NCBI RefSeq assembly: GCF_042682745.1
Contig: NZ_JBHUIO010000005.1
Span: 310,001 to 374,000 of the forward strand
Length of the DNA: 64,000 nucleotides
Direction: 5' to 3'
Origin: Tumebacillus_A lipolyticus
Lineage (GTDB): Bacteria > Bacillota > Bacilli > Tumebacillales > Tumebacillaceae
Shown: positions 57,978-64,000 of the stretch, one piece after another
Layout: every line of letters starts with the position of its first letter
Numbering within the stretch: the first letter of the stretch is position 1
Translations under genes and position numbers: made by a program
The notes under the pieces: model-generated
Seen by the model: the letters and a program-made list of their open reading frames with translations, nothing else
Database searches by the model: none
What the model was told of the DNA's origin: nothing

Positions 57978-58418
57978 CTATTTGAGCACCATCTGGCTGC
58001 TGTACACCTGAAACCCGAGGTTCTCATACATCTTTTGCGCCGGGTTGCCGGCAAATACGTTGAGCCGAATTTCGTCATAACCTGCCGCTTTCAGATCGGC
58101 GATCGCCCGCTGCATCAGCTCTTTCCCGATCCCGCGTCCGCGATGTTCGGAGAAGACGTGCAGGTCGTAGAGAAAGCCGATCTCCTTGCCGGAAAAATAA
58201 TCTTTGTTGCTGCCGCCGACCACCCAGCCAATAATCGAGTCATCCTCTTTGGCGACGAGTAGATCGACCCCGCGATCGAACAGCGAGCTGATCAGCTCTC
58301 TCGCCCGCTCTTGCTGCTTTTCCGCGTCAAACGTCCCTCGCGTACCCTCCAGCATCGCTTCGACCGAATGATCCAACACAAAATCTTGATCCGCTTGTGT
58401 AGCTCGTACGATTTCCAA
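57978..58418 (-). CDS. GNAT-family N-acetyltransferase
   Basis: A 146-residue acetyltransferase with IGFLYDLHVFSEHRGRGIGK (acetyl-CoA-binding motif RGRGIG) and NVFAGNPAQKMYENLGF at the C-terminal end. GAGGAG directly abuts the ATG at 58427, which is too close for initiation there; a TTG at 58418 is 9 bases away and is preferred. Substrate unknown. Divergent from another GNAT gene. Confidence 0.87.
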   Translation of the reverse strand: MEIVRATQADQDFVLDHSVEAMLEGTRGTFDAEKQQERARELISSLFDRGVDLLVAKEDDSIIGWVVGGSNKDYFSGKEIGFLYDLHVFSEHRGRGIGKELMQRAIADLKAAGYDEIRLNVFAGNPAQKMYENLGFQVYSSQMVLK

Positions 58419-58499
58419 CTTCTTCATCTCCTCATGCGATTGACAAAATATTCATCTTTCGACTACAGTAACTGAAACAATAGGAAGGAGTTACCTTTT

Positions 58500-59060
58500 A
58501 TGCAACCTGTAAAATTTCTTTGCGGCGATGCGGTCTACTTGCGCCCGATCACCAGACAAGATCATGAGTTATACTACCGCGCGCTCTACGAACCGACAGG
58601 CCGCTACTTCACCGGCACTCAGGCGGTCTACACGCAAGAAGGTGTCGCGAACGCTTTTGAACGGTTCGACGCAGACAGCAGCCGCGTCGATCTGCTGATC
58701 TGCTCGCAATCGACCGATGAGGTGGTCGGCGACATTTCGCTGAACAGCATGGACAGCAACAACCGCAGCGGCAGCCTGCGCCTCGCCATCTTCGATCCGG
58801 CAAACTACTCGCAAGGATATGGGACGGAAGCGCTGATCCTGATGCTCGACTACGGGTTTGGCATGCGCAACCTCCACCGCATCGATCTGCACGTCTACGC
58901 CTACAACCCGCGCGCCATCCACACCTATGAGAAGGTCGGTTTCCAGAAGGAAGGCGTGATGCGCGACGCTTGGTACTATGATCACAAATGGACAGATGTC
59001 ATCATCATGTCGATGCTCGAAGAAGAGTTCCGCGCAAAATACAAGCGCACGACGACCTGA
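58500..59060 (+). CDS. RimJ/RimL-type acetyltransferase
   Basis: A 186-residue GNAT of the RimJ/RimL type. GDAVYLRPITRQDHELYYRA begins the fold, QGYGTEALILMLDYGFGMRN binds acetyl-CoA, and YNPRAIHTYEKVGFQKEGVM closes it. This group acetylates ribosomal proteins, spermidine or other amines. AAGGAG precedes the ATG. It has its own terminator. Confidence 0.92.
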   Translation: MQPVKFLCGDAVYLRPITRQDHELYYRALYEPTGRYFTGTQAVYTQEGVANAFERFDADSSRVDLLICSQSTDEVVGDISLNSMDSNNRSGSLRLAIFDPANYSQGYGTEALILMLDYGFGMRNLHRIDLHVYAYNPRAIHTYEKVGFQKEGVMRDAWYYDHKWTDVIIMSMLEEEFRAKYKRTTT

Positions 59061-59083
59061 CAAGATCGGTCGTCTTTTCTTTT
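59051..59083 (+). terminator. Terminator after the RimJ/RimL-type gene
   Basis: GACGACC/GGTCGTC arms (59051-59057 and 59068-59074) followed by TTTTCTTTT. The stem starts inside the last codons. Confidence 0.82.
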
Positions 59084-59146
59084 GCGCAGTTTCCGATTTC
59101 CTCCTGCTCGCAAACGATCTGTGGCGGCTTCCCGCCTCACGATCGA

Positions 59147-59662
59147 TCAGGATTGAACGCTTCCTTTGTCGAGCGTCGAAAACTTCTGCATGTAGCCGCT
59201 TGCTCCGCCCTCGTTGACCTTCGTCTCCTGATACTTTCCGTTCGTGTACACATCGATCACGCGTCGCCAAAAGGAGATCGCCGATACGTTGCCGATCAGT
59301 TCGAACGCTCTCCACCGCCCAGGGAATCGGTCAAACATTTCGGTCGCCACCGCCTGTCCGAGTCCACGACCGCGATATTTCGCCATGATGAAAAATTCAT
59401 CGATCGAATGCTCGATCTGATCCGCGTCGCTCAACTTGCTGACCAAAACAAATCCGGCCAACTTCCCCTCTACGCGCACAAAAAATGCGTGTTTCCCCTT
59501 CTCTTCTGCCTCCACATAGGTCTGAACGGGGTAAAAGTCCCAGCGACCTTGCTCGTTCAGATCGATATCCTTGATCTCCGAAAAATGGTAGATGTAAAAC
59601 TCGGCCAGATTGAGCAACGCTTCTTTTTGCTCCGCTTTGACCGTCTCCAATTCAAAACCCAT
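59147..59662 (-). CDS. GNAT-family N-acetyltransferase
   Basis: A 171-residue acetyltransferase. FVLVSKLSDADQIEHSIDEF is followed by the acetyl-CoA motif RGRGLGQAVA and by ELIGNVSAISFWRRVI, the C-terminal motif with a Trp in place of the usual Tyr. The frame is open further upstream, but GGGGAGTCGGAG stands before the ATG at 59662. Substrate unknown. Divergent from the hydrolase gene, with about 110 bases between them. Confidence 0.88.
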   Translation of the reverse strand: MGFELETVKAEQKEALLNLAEFYIYHFSEIKDIDLNEQGRWDFYPVQTYVEAEEKGKHAFFVRVEGKLAGFVLVSKLSDADQIEHSIDEFFIMAKYRGRGLGQAVATEMFDRFPGRWRAFELIGNVSAISFWRRVIDVYTNGKYQETKVNEGGASGYMQKFSTLDKGSVQS

Positions 59663-59775
59663 CGATCTCCGACTCCCCTTTGTTGACATCCTGTCTGTCA
59701 AGAAATGTTCACGCTTCAAAAAACGAAATGTTGGTAAAATTAACACGAGTCTAACGATGATCAGGAGGTTGCCAG

Positions 59776-60585
59776 ATGACAACGACCAACTTGCACGTCG
59801 GTTACTTCGCACACAACGGCACCGAGATCTACTATGAAACGATGGGTGAAGGTCACCCGCTCGTGCTGATTCACGGCGTCGACATCGACTGCCGGATGTG
59901 GGACAGTTCGTTTGCAGCGCTGTCCCACACCTTCAAGGTGATCCGATTCGACCTGCGCGGCTTTGGCAAAACGAAGATGACCGCAGATCCCTTTTCCTTT
60001 TTTGATGACCTAAACGCACTGCTCCAGCACCTCGGCATTGAGCAGACCTACGTCTGCGGGCTGTCGTTCGGCGGATATTTGGCGCTGGAGTTCACGCTCG
60101 CCCATCCGGAGAAAGTCGAAAAGCTGGTTCTCTGCGCTTCCGCCCTGCTCGGCCATCCGCTCTCCCCGCAGCGGGAACTGGCGAAGAGCGAATTTATAAA
60201 GATCGTTCAGTCTGGCGATGTTGAGCGCGGCATCGAAGAAAACGTTCAGCAATGGCTGTACGGTCCTGGGCAGACGGGAGAGCGCATCGCGCCTGAAGTG
60301 TCCGACCTGTTCCGCGCCATGTCCGCCCATGCGTTCTCGCTGCCCGATGCGCACAACATGCCGCGCTTCATCGACCCGCCGGTGATCGAGCGACTCGGCG
60401 AGATCAGCGCAGAGACGCTCGTGCTGACCGGTGGGCTCGACTATATCGACTTTGCCCAGATCGCGCAGAAGCTGACCTCGGAGCTCCAACAGGCGACGCA
60501 CATCGAACTGCCCAACACGGCCCACCTGTTTCCGATGGAAGTTCCCAAGCAGTTTACCAAGCTGCTGTCAGACTTCCTCAAATAG
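59776..60585 (+). CDS. Alpha/beta hydrolase
   Basis: A 269-residue hydrolase. The oxyanion segment LIHGVDIDCRMW, nucleophile elbow GLSFGG, acidic residue region GGLDYID and late His in NTAHLFPME outline the Ser-Asp-His triad. The group includes esterases and haloperoxidase-like or ring-cleavage-product hydrolases. AGGAGG stands 8 bases before the ATG. The reaction cannot be told from the sequence. Confidence 0.9.
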   Translation: MTTTNLHVGYFAHNGTEIYYETMGEGHPLVLIHGVDIDCRMWDSSFAALSHTFKVIRFDLRGFGKTKMTADPFSFFDDLNALLQHLGIEQTYVCGLSFGGYLALEFTLAHPEKVEKLVLCASALLGHPLSPQRELAKSEFIKIVQSGDVERGIEENVQQWLYGPGQTGERIAPEVSDLFRAMSAHAFSLPDAHNMPRFIDPPVIERLGEISAETLVLTGGLDYIDFAQIAQKLTSELQQATHIELPNTAHLFPMEVPKQFTKLLSDFLK

Positions 60586-60644
60586 CGCCAGCCTGTTCTG
60601 CAAAATCGAATCTGTCAGTCACACCCGACCCTTGTTCCCGCTCT

Positions 60645-60678
60645 GCGACAGGGGAGCCGTTCGCGGCTCCCCTGTCGC
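60645..60678. terminator. UUCG-capped hairpin between convergent genes
   Basis: A perfect 15-bp stem (60645-60659 and 60664-60678) capped by TTCG. No T run follows, yet the position between two convergent stops fits a shared terminator or mRNA-end stabiliser. Confidence 0.65.
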
Positions 60679-61149
60679 TCATTTCTGCTGAACGGGCATG
60701 TAGATCTCGTACTCGTTCTCCGCGCGGTTCGGGTCGTCGATCGCCGAGCGATACCGATCGTCGTACACTTCCAGCCACAGCTCTTCGCGATTCGGCTGAT
60801 AGCCGCTCTCGGCCATCCAGCGGAAGAGCCGATCATACGTCTCTCCGACTTGCTCCATCGGACCGCGATGGGTGATCTTCACGTAAGTTTGAGCCGGAAT
60901 GATGATCCCCTTCATCCCTGCCGGAATCGCTTCGAGAGACGCGACCTGCACGGTGATGTAGTAGGTGAAGTCTGTCTTGCGCCCATGAGAAGGGCAGACG
61001 TATTCACTCTGGTTGATCCGTCCTCCGATCTCCCCGACGCGCTCGACAAACACTTTCCACAGCTCCGGTATCTCCCGTTGTGTATAGGGCCCTGACCAAT
61101 CGACGCCGATCAGGTTCATGCTCTCCTTGCTCACAATCATCGGTTCCAT
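60679..61149 (-). CDS. GyrI-like / effector-binding domain protein
   Basis: A 156-residue stand-alone effector-binding (GyrI-like, SOUL-type) domain. KTDFTYYITVQVASLEAIPA, YVKITHRGPMEQVGETYDRL and the end ENEYEIYMPVQ are the usual blocks, the last with the glutamate that contacts cationic ligands. Such proteins bind or hydrolyse small hydrophobic compounds. AAAGGGAGG precedes the ATG at 61149, only 16 bases after the double-GNAT gene, so the two form an operon. Confidence 0.88.
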   Translation of the reverse strand: MEPMIVSKESMNLIGVDWSGPYTQREIPELWKVFVERVGEIGGRINQSEYVCPSHGRKTDFTYYITVQVASLEAIPAGMKGIIIPAQTYVKITHRGPMEQVGETYDRLFRWMAESGYQPNREELWLEVYDDRYRSAIDDPNRAENEYEIYMPVQQK

Positions 61150-61165
61150 GCGCTCTTCCTCCCTT

Positions 61166-62032
61166 TTATCCGTACGCTTGAGCGGCAATCCCATAAAGGG
61201 TGCCGTCACGGTTCGGCAGTTCTTCCGCATGCAGCAGCATCACAGGCGGCACATTCACGCAAGCGAAGCCGCACCCATTCAACAGTTCGAGCAGTTCCTT
61301 CCGCTCAGAGGGCACGTCGATTCGCAGTTTGCCAACCTGTTCGCGGGCGATGCTGTCCACCAGAGCGGCAGCCAATTCGCCATCTGGTGCAACGACCGGA
61401 CCGATCACCATTTTTACAGGATTCTGGATGCCGAGGGAAAATCCTGCCACCTCTCCCAACCGATCGAGCAAGACCGCCCCTGTTTGCGCTTGCTGCGCGC
61501 GCAGGCGCAAAAACTGTTCGCGATCGCCGCCCACCGCCGCCCGATCGAGCTGCACCATCGCCGTGAGATGGCGGTCGATCTGCAGAGGCTCCACGCGATA
61601 CCCTTTGAGGTTGAGCCCCGCCGGCGATCGATAGGCGCCCGCCTCGCAGATCAGCTTATCCAGCGTGCCGACCGTCCGAAAGCCCAATCGCTCATAGAGC
61701 GGTTTCCCCTGCTCGGTCGCGACCAGCATGATCGGAATCGAACGGTCTGACAGCGCCTCGATACAAGCTTGTGTCGCCTGCTGACCCAAGCCCCGCCTGC
61801 GATAGTCAGCATCGACCATCACCGCGCCGATCGAAGCGAGCTCCGTCCCGTATGGCAAGAGCACGGCGCTGGAGATCATCCGCCCCGCCTCGTTGCGATG
61901 CCCATACCCACAACCTGCGCTCAACATGACGGTCAGCTCCTCCGCCGTATAGGTCCAGCCCAGGTGATCAGACAGCGCCACCAAATCGGGGATGTCTTCC
62001 AGTCGCAGTCTGTCGAGAATTACATGTTCCAC
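61166..62032 (-). CDS. Two-domain GNAT acetyltransferase (YitH-like)
   Basis: A 288-residue protein with an N-terminal GNAT domain (IGAVMVDADYRRRGLGQQAT for acetyl-CoA, EQGKPLYERLGFRTVG) and a second, degenerate GNAT-like domain (MVIGPVVAPDGELAAALVDS) of the kind annotated as Acetyltransf_18. This pairing is known from YitH-type proteins. The GTG at 62032 follows GGAGG by 7 bases. It is co-transcribed with the GyrI-like gene. Confidence 0.88.
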   Translation of the reverse strand: MEHVILDRLRLEDIPDLVALSDHLGWTYTAEELTVMLSAGCGYGHRNEAGRMISSAVLLPYGTELASIGAVMVDADYRRRGLGQQATQACIEALSDRSIPIMLVATEQGKPLYERLGFRTVGTLDKLICEAGAYRSPAGLNLKGYRVEPLQIDRHLTAMVQLDRAAVGGDREQFLRLRAQQAQTGAVLLDRLGEVAGFSLGIQNPVKMVIGPVVAPDGELAAALVDSIAREQVGKLRIDVPSERKELLELLNGCGFACVNVPPVMLLHAEELPNRDGTLYGIAAQAYG

Positions 62033-62106
62033 CGTTCCGCCTCCTTCATAGCGAACATATATTCGATACACAGGCTGATAATCCTTTTTTTGATCATTCT
62101 CGCAAA

Positions 62107-62137
62107 AGAAAAAAGACTGCCCGTCAGCAGTCTTTTA
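62107..62137 (-). terminator. Terminator after the phosphatase gene
   Basis: AAAAGACTGC/GCAGTCTTTT arms (62111-62120 and 62127-62136) and a T6 run on the minus strand. Confidence 0.92.
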
Positions 62138-62602
62138 CAACTCGTGTTCACGGCGAATTTTTTCCAGCAGGATCTGGCAACCGTCGGTCACCATCTCGTA
62201 CACCTCGTCAAAATTGCCTGTGTAATAGGGATCGGGCACGTTTTTCTCCGATTGCGCTTCCACAAGGTCGAGCAGGCGAAACACGCGGTTGCCCGCCAGA
62301 GCGCCGTATCGCTTCAACCCTTCCATGTTCTCCGCGTCCATCGCCACGATGTAGTCGAAGGCGGCCACATCCTGTTGGGTGATCTGGCGCGAGTGGATTC
62401 CCGCATGTGCGACGCTGTGCTCATCAAGCACCGCCAGCGTCCCGCGATGCGGACGCTCCCCAGCGTGCCATCCGCCCAAGCCGGCCGAATCGATCTCGAT
62501 GCGATCCTGCAGACCAGCATCCTCCACCTGTTTGCGAAACACCGCCTCTGCCATCGGCGAGCGACAGATGTTGCCCAAGCACAAAAACAGTACAGATACC
62601 AT
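62135..62602 (-). CDS. Low-molecular-weight protein tyrosine phosphatase
   Basis: A 155-residue phosphatase with the catalytic loop CLGNICRS (Cys8 to Arg14) and the general-acid Asp in NVPDPYYTG. AGLGGWHAGERPH is another family block. It could act on tyrosine- or arginine-phosphorylated proteins. The ATG at 62602 follows GAGGGA closely. The VOC gene ends 11 bases upstream, so both are in one transcript. Confidence 0.94.
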   Translation of the reverse strand: MVSVLFLCLGNICRSPMAEAVFRKQVEDAGLQDRIEIDSAGLGGWHAGERPHRGTLAVLDEHSVAHAGIHSRQITQQDVAAFDYIVAMDAENMEGLKRYGALAGNRVFRLLDLVEAQSEKNVPDPYYTGNFDEVYEMVTDGCQILLEKIRREHEL

Positions 62603-62613
62603 GCTCTCCCTCG

Positions 62614-62976
62614 TCATCCTTTGATCAGAAACTGATTGCCGTCGAGATCCTCAAAGATCGCAAACGTCCCCCACGGCATTTCGTTCGGCTCTTGTATGAA
62701 CTTTACGCCGCGTCCGGACATCTCCTCAAACGTCTTCTTCGCATCGTCGCTGAGAAAGACGATCGAAGCTTTCTGTTGTTCCCAGTTTTCCATCATCGAT
62801 TTCGGGTAGATGACCAGCGCAGATTCTGCACCTTTTGGCGCGACTTCGATCCAGCTGCCGTTCGGCCCCATCGGATGGTTGGCCTTCACTTCAAACCCTA
62901 CCTGCTCTGTCCAGAACTTCAACGTCTGCTCCTGGTCGTCCACATAGACTGCCACCGTTCCAATCTTGTTGATCAT
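62614..62976 (-). CDS. VOC-family protein
   Basis: A 120-residue VOC module. NKIGTVAVYVDDQEQTLKFW at the start and FAIFEDLDGNQFLIK at the end are clear. The first ligand position has Val-Ala-Val instead of His, so metal binding may be lost, as in many bleomycin-resistance-like members. GGAGGAAAC precedes the ATG. It begins an operon with the phosphatase. Confidence 0.88.
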   Translation of the reverse strand: MINKIGTVAVYVDDQEQTLKFWTEQVGFEVKANHPMGPNGSWIEVAPKGAESALVIYPKSMMENWEQQKASIVFLSDDAKKTFEEMSGRGVKFIQEPNEMPWGTFAIFEDLDGNQFLIKG

Positions 62977-63006
62977 GCTGTTTCCTCCTCCAATTCTATC
63001 GGTTGC

Positions 63007-63846
63007 TCAATCGAACAGATGAAGCTGACCTGGCGCTTCGCCCCGATACTCGATGCCGAGCAATCGCATCAGCTCCTTGCCGTTCGGTCCTGCATCTCGT
63101 CCCGAGTTGTTGTTGAAGATCACGCATACCTCTTGCGTGGACTTCTCAAGCGCCCTCAGGTTCTCCTTCCACTCTGCGAGCTCCTCGCCGTTGTACCGAT
63201 ACAGATAGCGCACCTCTCGCCACTCGTCGCGCTCCCTGCCTTGGCTCGTCCAGCCGCTCACATTTCGGCCGTGCATGCGCACGAGGGTCAGGTCGGGATG
63301 AGTGGGATGGAGCACCGTCGGCACCGAACCTACGCCCGCTTGCGGCTCATCGCAAATCGAGTGAATCCACCCTTCTCGCTCCATAAACTGCAGCGTCCGC
63401 TCCCGCATCCCAGCGACAAACCAGCTCTGGTGCCGAAATTCGAGCGCCACGGGGAGATCCCCCATCTTTTCTTTCGTATAGCGCAGCGCATCCACATTCT
63501 GGCGGGTGCAATCAAACCACGGCGGGTATTGAAAGAGCACCATCTTCAGCTTGCCCGCCTGCAGCAGCGGCACGATCGAAGCGAGAAAGGCGTCGAACAT
63601 CGCAGTCGCATTTTCAAAAGGATTGTTCCCGCGCAGGTGACCTGTCATCCCCTGATACGCCTTGATCACAAACCCAAAGTCGGGCGGTGTCTCATCCACC
63701 CACTTCTGATAGTTGCGCGTCGGCTGTACCGCATAAAAGGAGCTCTCCGATTCGACGATCGGAAAATGTGACGAATACCTGCCGAGCGTATCCCCGCCGA
63801 CCGTCTTCGCATGCTCTTTCCAACTGGATAACCCCACTTTGATCAT
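63007..63846 (-). CDS. DUF72 protein (YunF/YecE-like)
   Basis: A 279-residue TIM-barrel-like protein of the DUF72 family, function unknown. VGLSSWKEH at the start, YAVQPTRNYQKWVDETPPDF, VLFQYPPWF, VALEFRHQSWF and VIFNNNSGRDAGPNGKELM are the typical blocks. The Shine-Dalgarno GGAG lies in the last codons of the GNAT gene upstream, whose stop is 3 bases before the ATG, so they are co-transcribed. Confidence 0.92.
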   Translation of the reverse strand: MIKVGLSSWKEHAKTVGGDTLGRYSSHFPIVESESSFYAVQPTRNYQKWVDETPPDFGFVIKAYQGMTGHLRGNNPFENATAMFDAFLASIVPLLQAGKLKMVLFQYPPWFDCTRQNVDALRYTKEKMGDLPVALEFRHQSWFVAGMRERTLQFMEREGWIHSICDEPQAGVGSVPTVLHPTHPDLTLVRMHGRNVSGWTSQGRERDEWREVRYLYRYNGEELAEWKENLRALEKSTQEVCVIFNNNSGRDAGPNGKELMRLLGIEYRGEAPGQLHLFD

Positions 63847-63849
63847 CGC

Positions 63850-64000
63850 TCAATACTCCACGCCTCTCACTTTGGCGAACACCAGCGTATCGCGAAGCTC
63901 GCCTGTCACATCGAAACTATCTCGGCGCAGCGTGCCCTCCAGCGTAAAACCTGACCGCTCCGCCACTCTGATGCTGCGCGCGTTCTCAGGGTTGGTGCGA
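63850..64000 (-). CDS. GNAT acetyltransferase, C-terminal end only
   Basis: The last 49 codons of a gene that begins beyond the window edge. NPENARSIRVAERSGFTLEG is the C-terminal GNAT motif of RimJ/RimL-type enzymes, and the chain ends LRDTLVFAKVRGVEY. The DUF72 gene follows after 3 bases. Confidence 0.85.
   Translation of the reverse strand, partial: RTNPENARSIRVAERSGFTLEGTLRRDSFDVTGELRDTLVFAKVRGVEY

Overview
The window looks like chromosome from a spore-forming, GC-rich Firmicute of the Bacillales, plausibly Alicyclobacillaceae/Tumebacillus-like (the genus is inference). The signs are strong GGAGG ribosome-binding sites with GTG and TTG starts, a T-box leader, a SAM-I riboswitch, CotX-type spore coat genes with sigma-K-like promoters, a YitJ-type methionine enzyme and a DynA-type dynamin. 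I saw no rRNA, tRNA, IS element, phage module or CRISPR array.

Layout. 1-8.3 kb: housekeeping genes on the minus strand (argS with an arginine-type T-box, a YkvA-like protein, class I fumarase, murC, a CDF metal exporter, small unknowns, a DUF4097 protein). 8.4-16.1 kb: six consecutive minus-strand genes for secreted thermitase-like subtilases, three intact and three with altered active-site regions. 16.4-25.4 kb: trmB; a three-gene GMC dehydrogenase module; an aldo/keto reductase; an ArsR-DUF2087 regulator; a MarR-MFS efflux pair; a truncated haemoglobin; an SPFH protein with an Arc-like partner. 25.5-29.3 kb: an operon with two adjacent dynamin GTPases, apparently a split DynA, plus a small membrane protein. 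30-32.6 kb: a YcaQ/AlkZ-like protein whose Shine-Dalgarno lies in a perfect hairpin, and the first of three HTH-TPR regulators.

32.8-39.5 kb: a translationally coupled operon for an SMC/MukBEF-type complex matching JetA-JetB-JetC of Wadjet plasmid-defence systems, closed by a terminator with no JetD nuclease gene. 39.6-41.3 kb: two CotX genes and a probable sporulation protein. 41.4-48.7 kb: a DEAD-box helicase, a C39-like peptidase, two more HTH-TPR regulators, a lipoprotein, a histidine-phosphatase remnant, small unknowns and a MazG-like hydrolase. 48.9-53.6 kb: a homocysteine methyltransferase/MTHFR fusion under a SAM-I riboswitch, a phosphatase-fold protein lacking its catalytic cysteine, an aldehyde dehydrogenase and an acetyltransferase. 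53.7-57.1 kb: a nitroreductase and a NarL-type two-component pair. 57.4-64 kb: a run of GNAT acetyltransferases, two VOC proteins, a hydrolase, a GyrI-like protein, a low-molecular-weight phosphatase and a DUF72 protein.

The most notable observations are the JetABC operon without JetD, the split DynA, the graded active-site decay in the subtilase array, the gluconate-dehydrogenase-like module with an unknown membrane protein in place of a cytochrome, the hairpin-embedded ribosome-binding site before the YcaQ-like gene, and the Cys-to-Asp pseudophosphatase.
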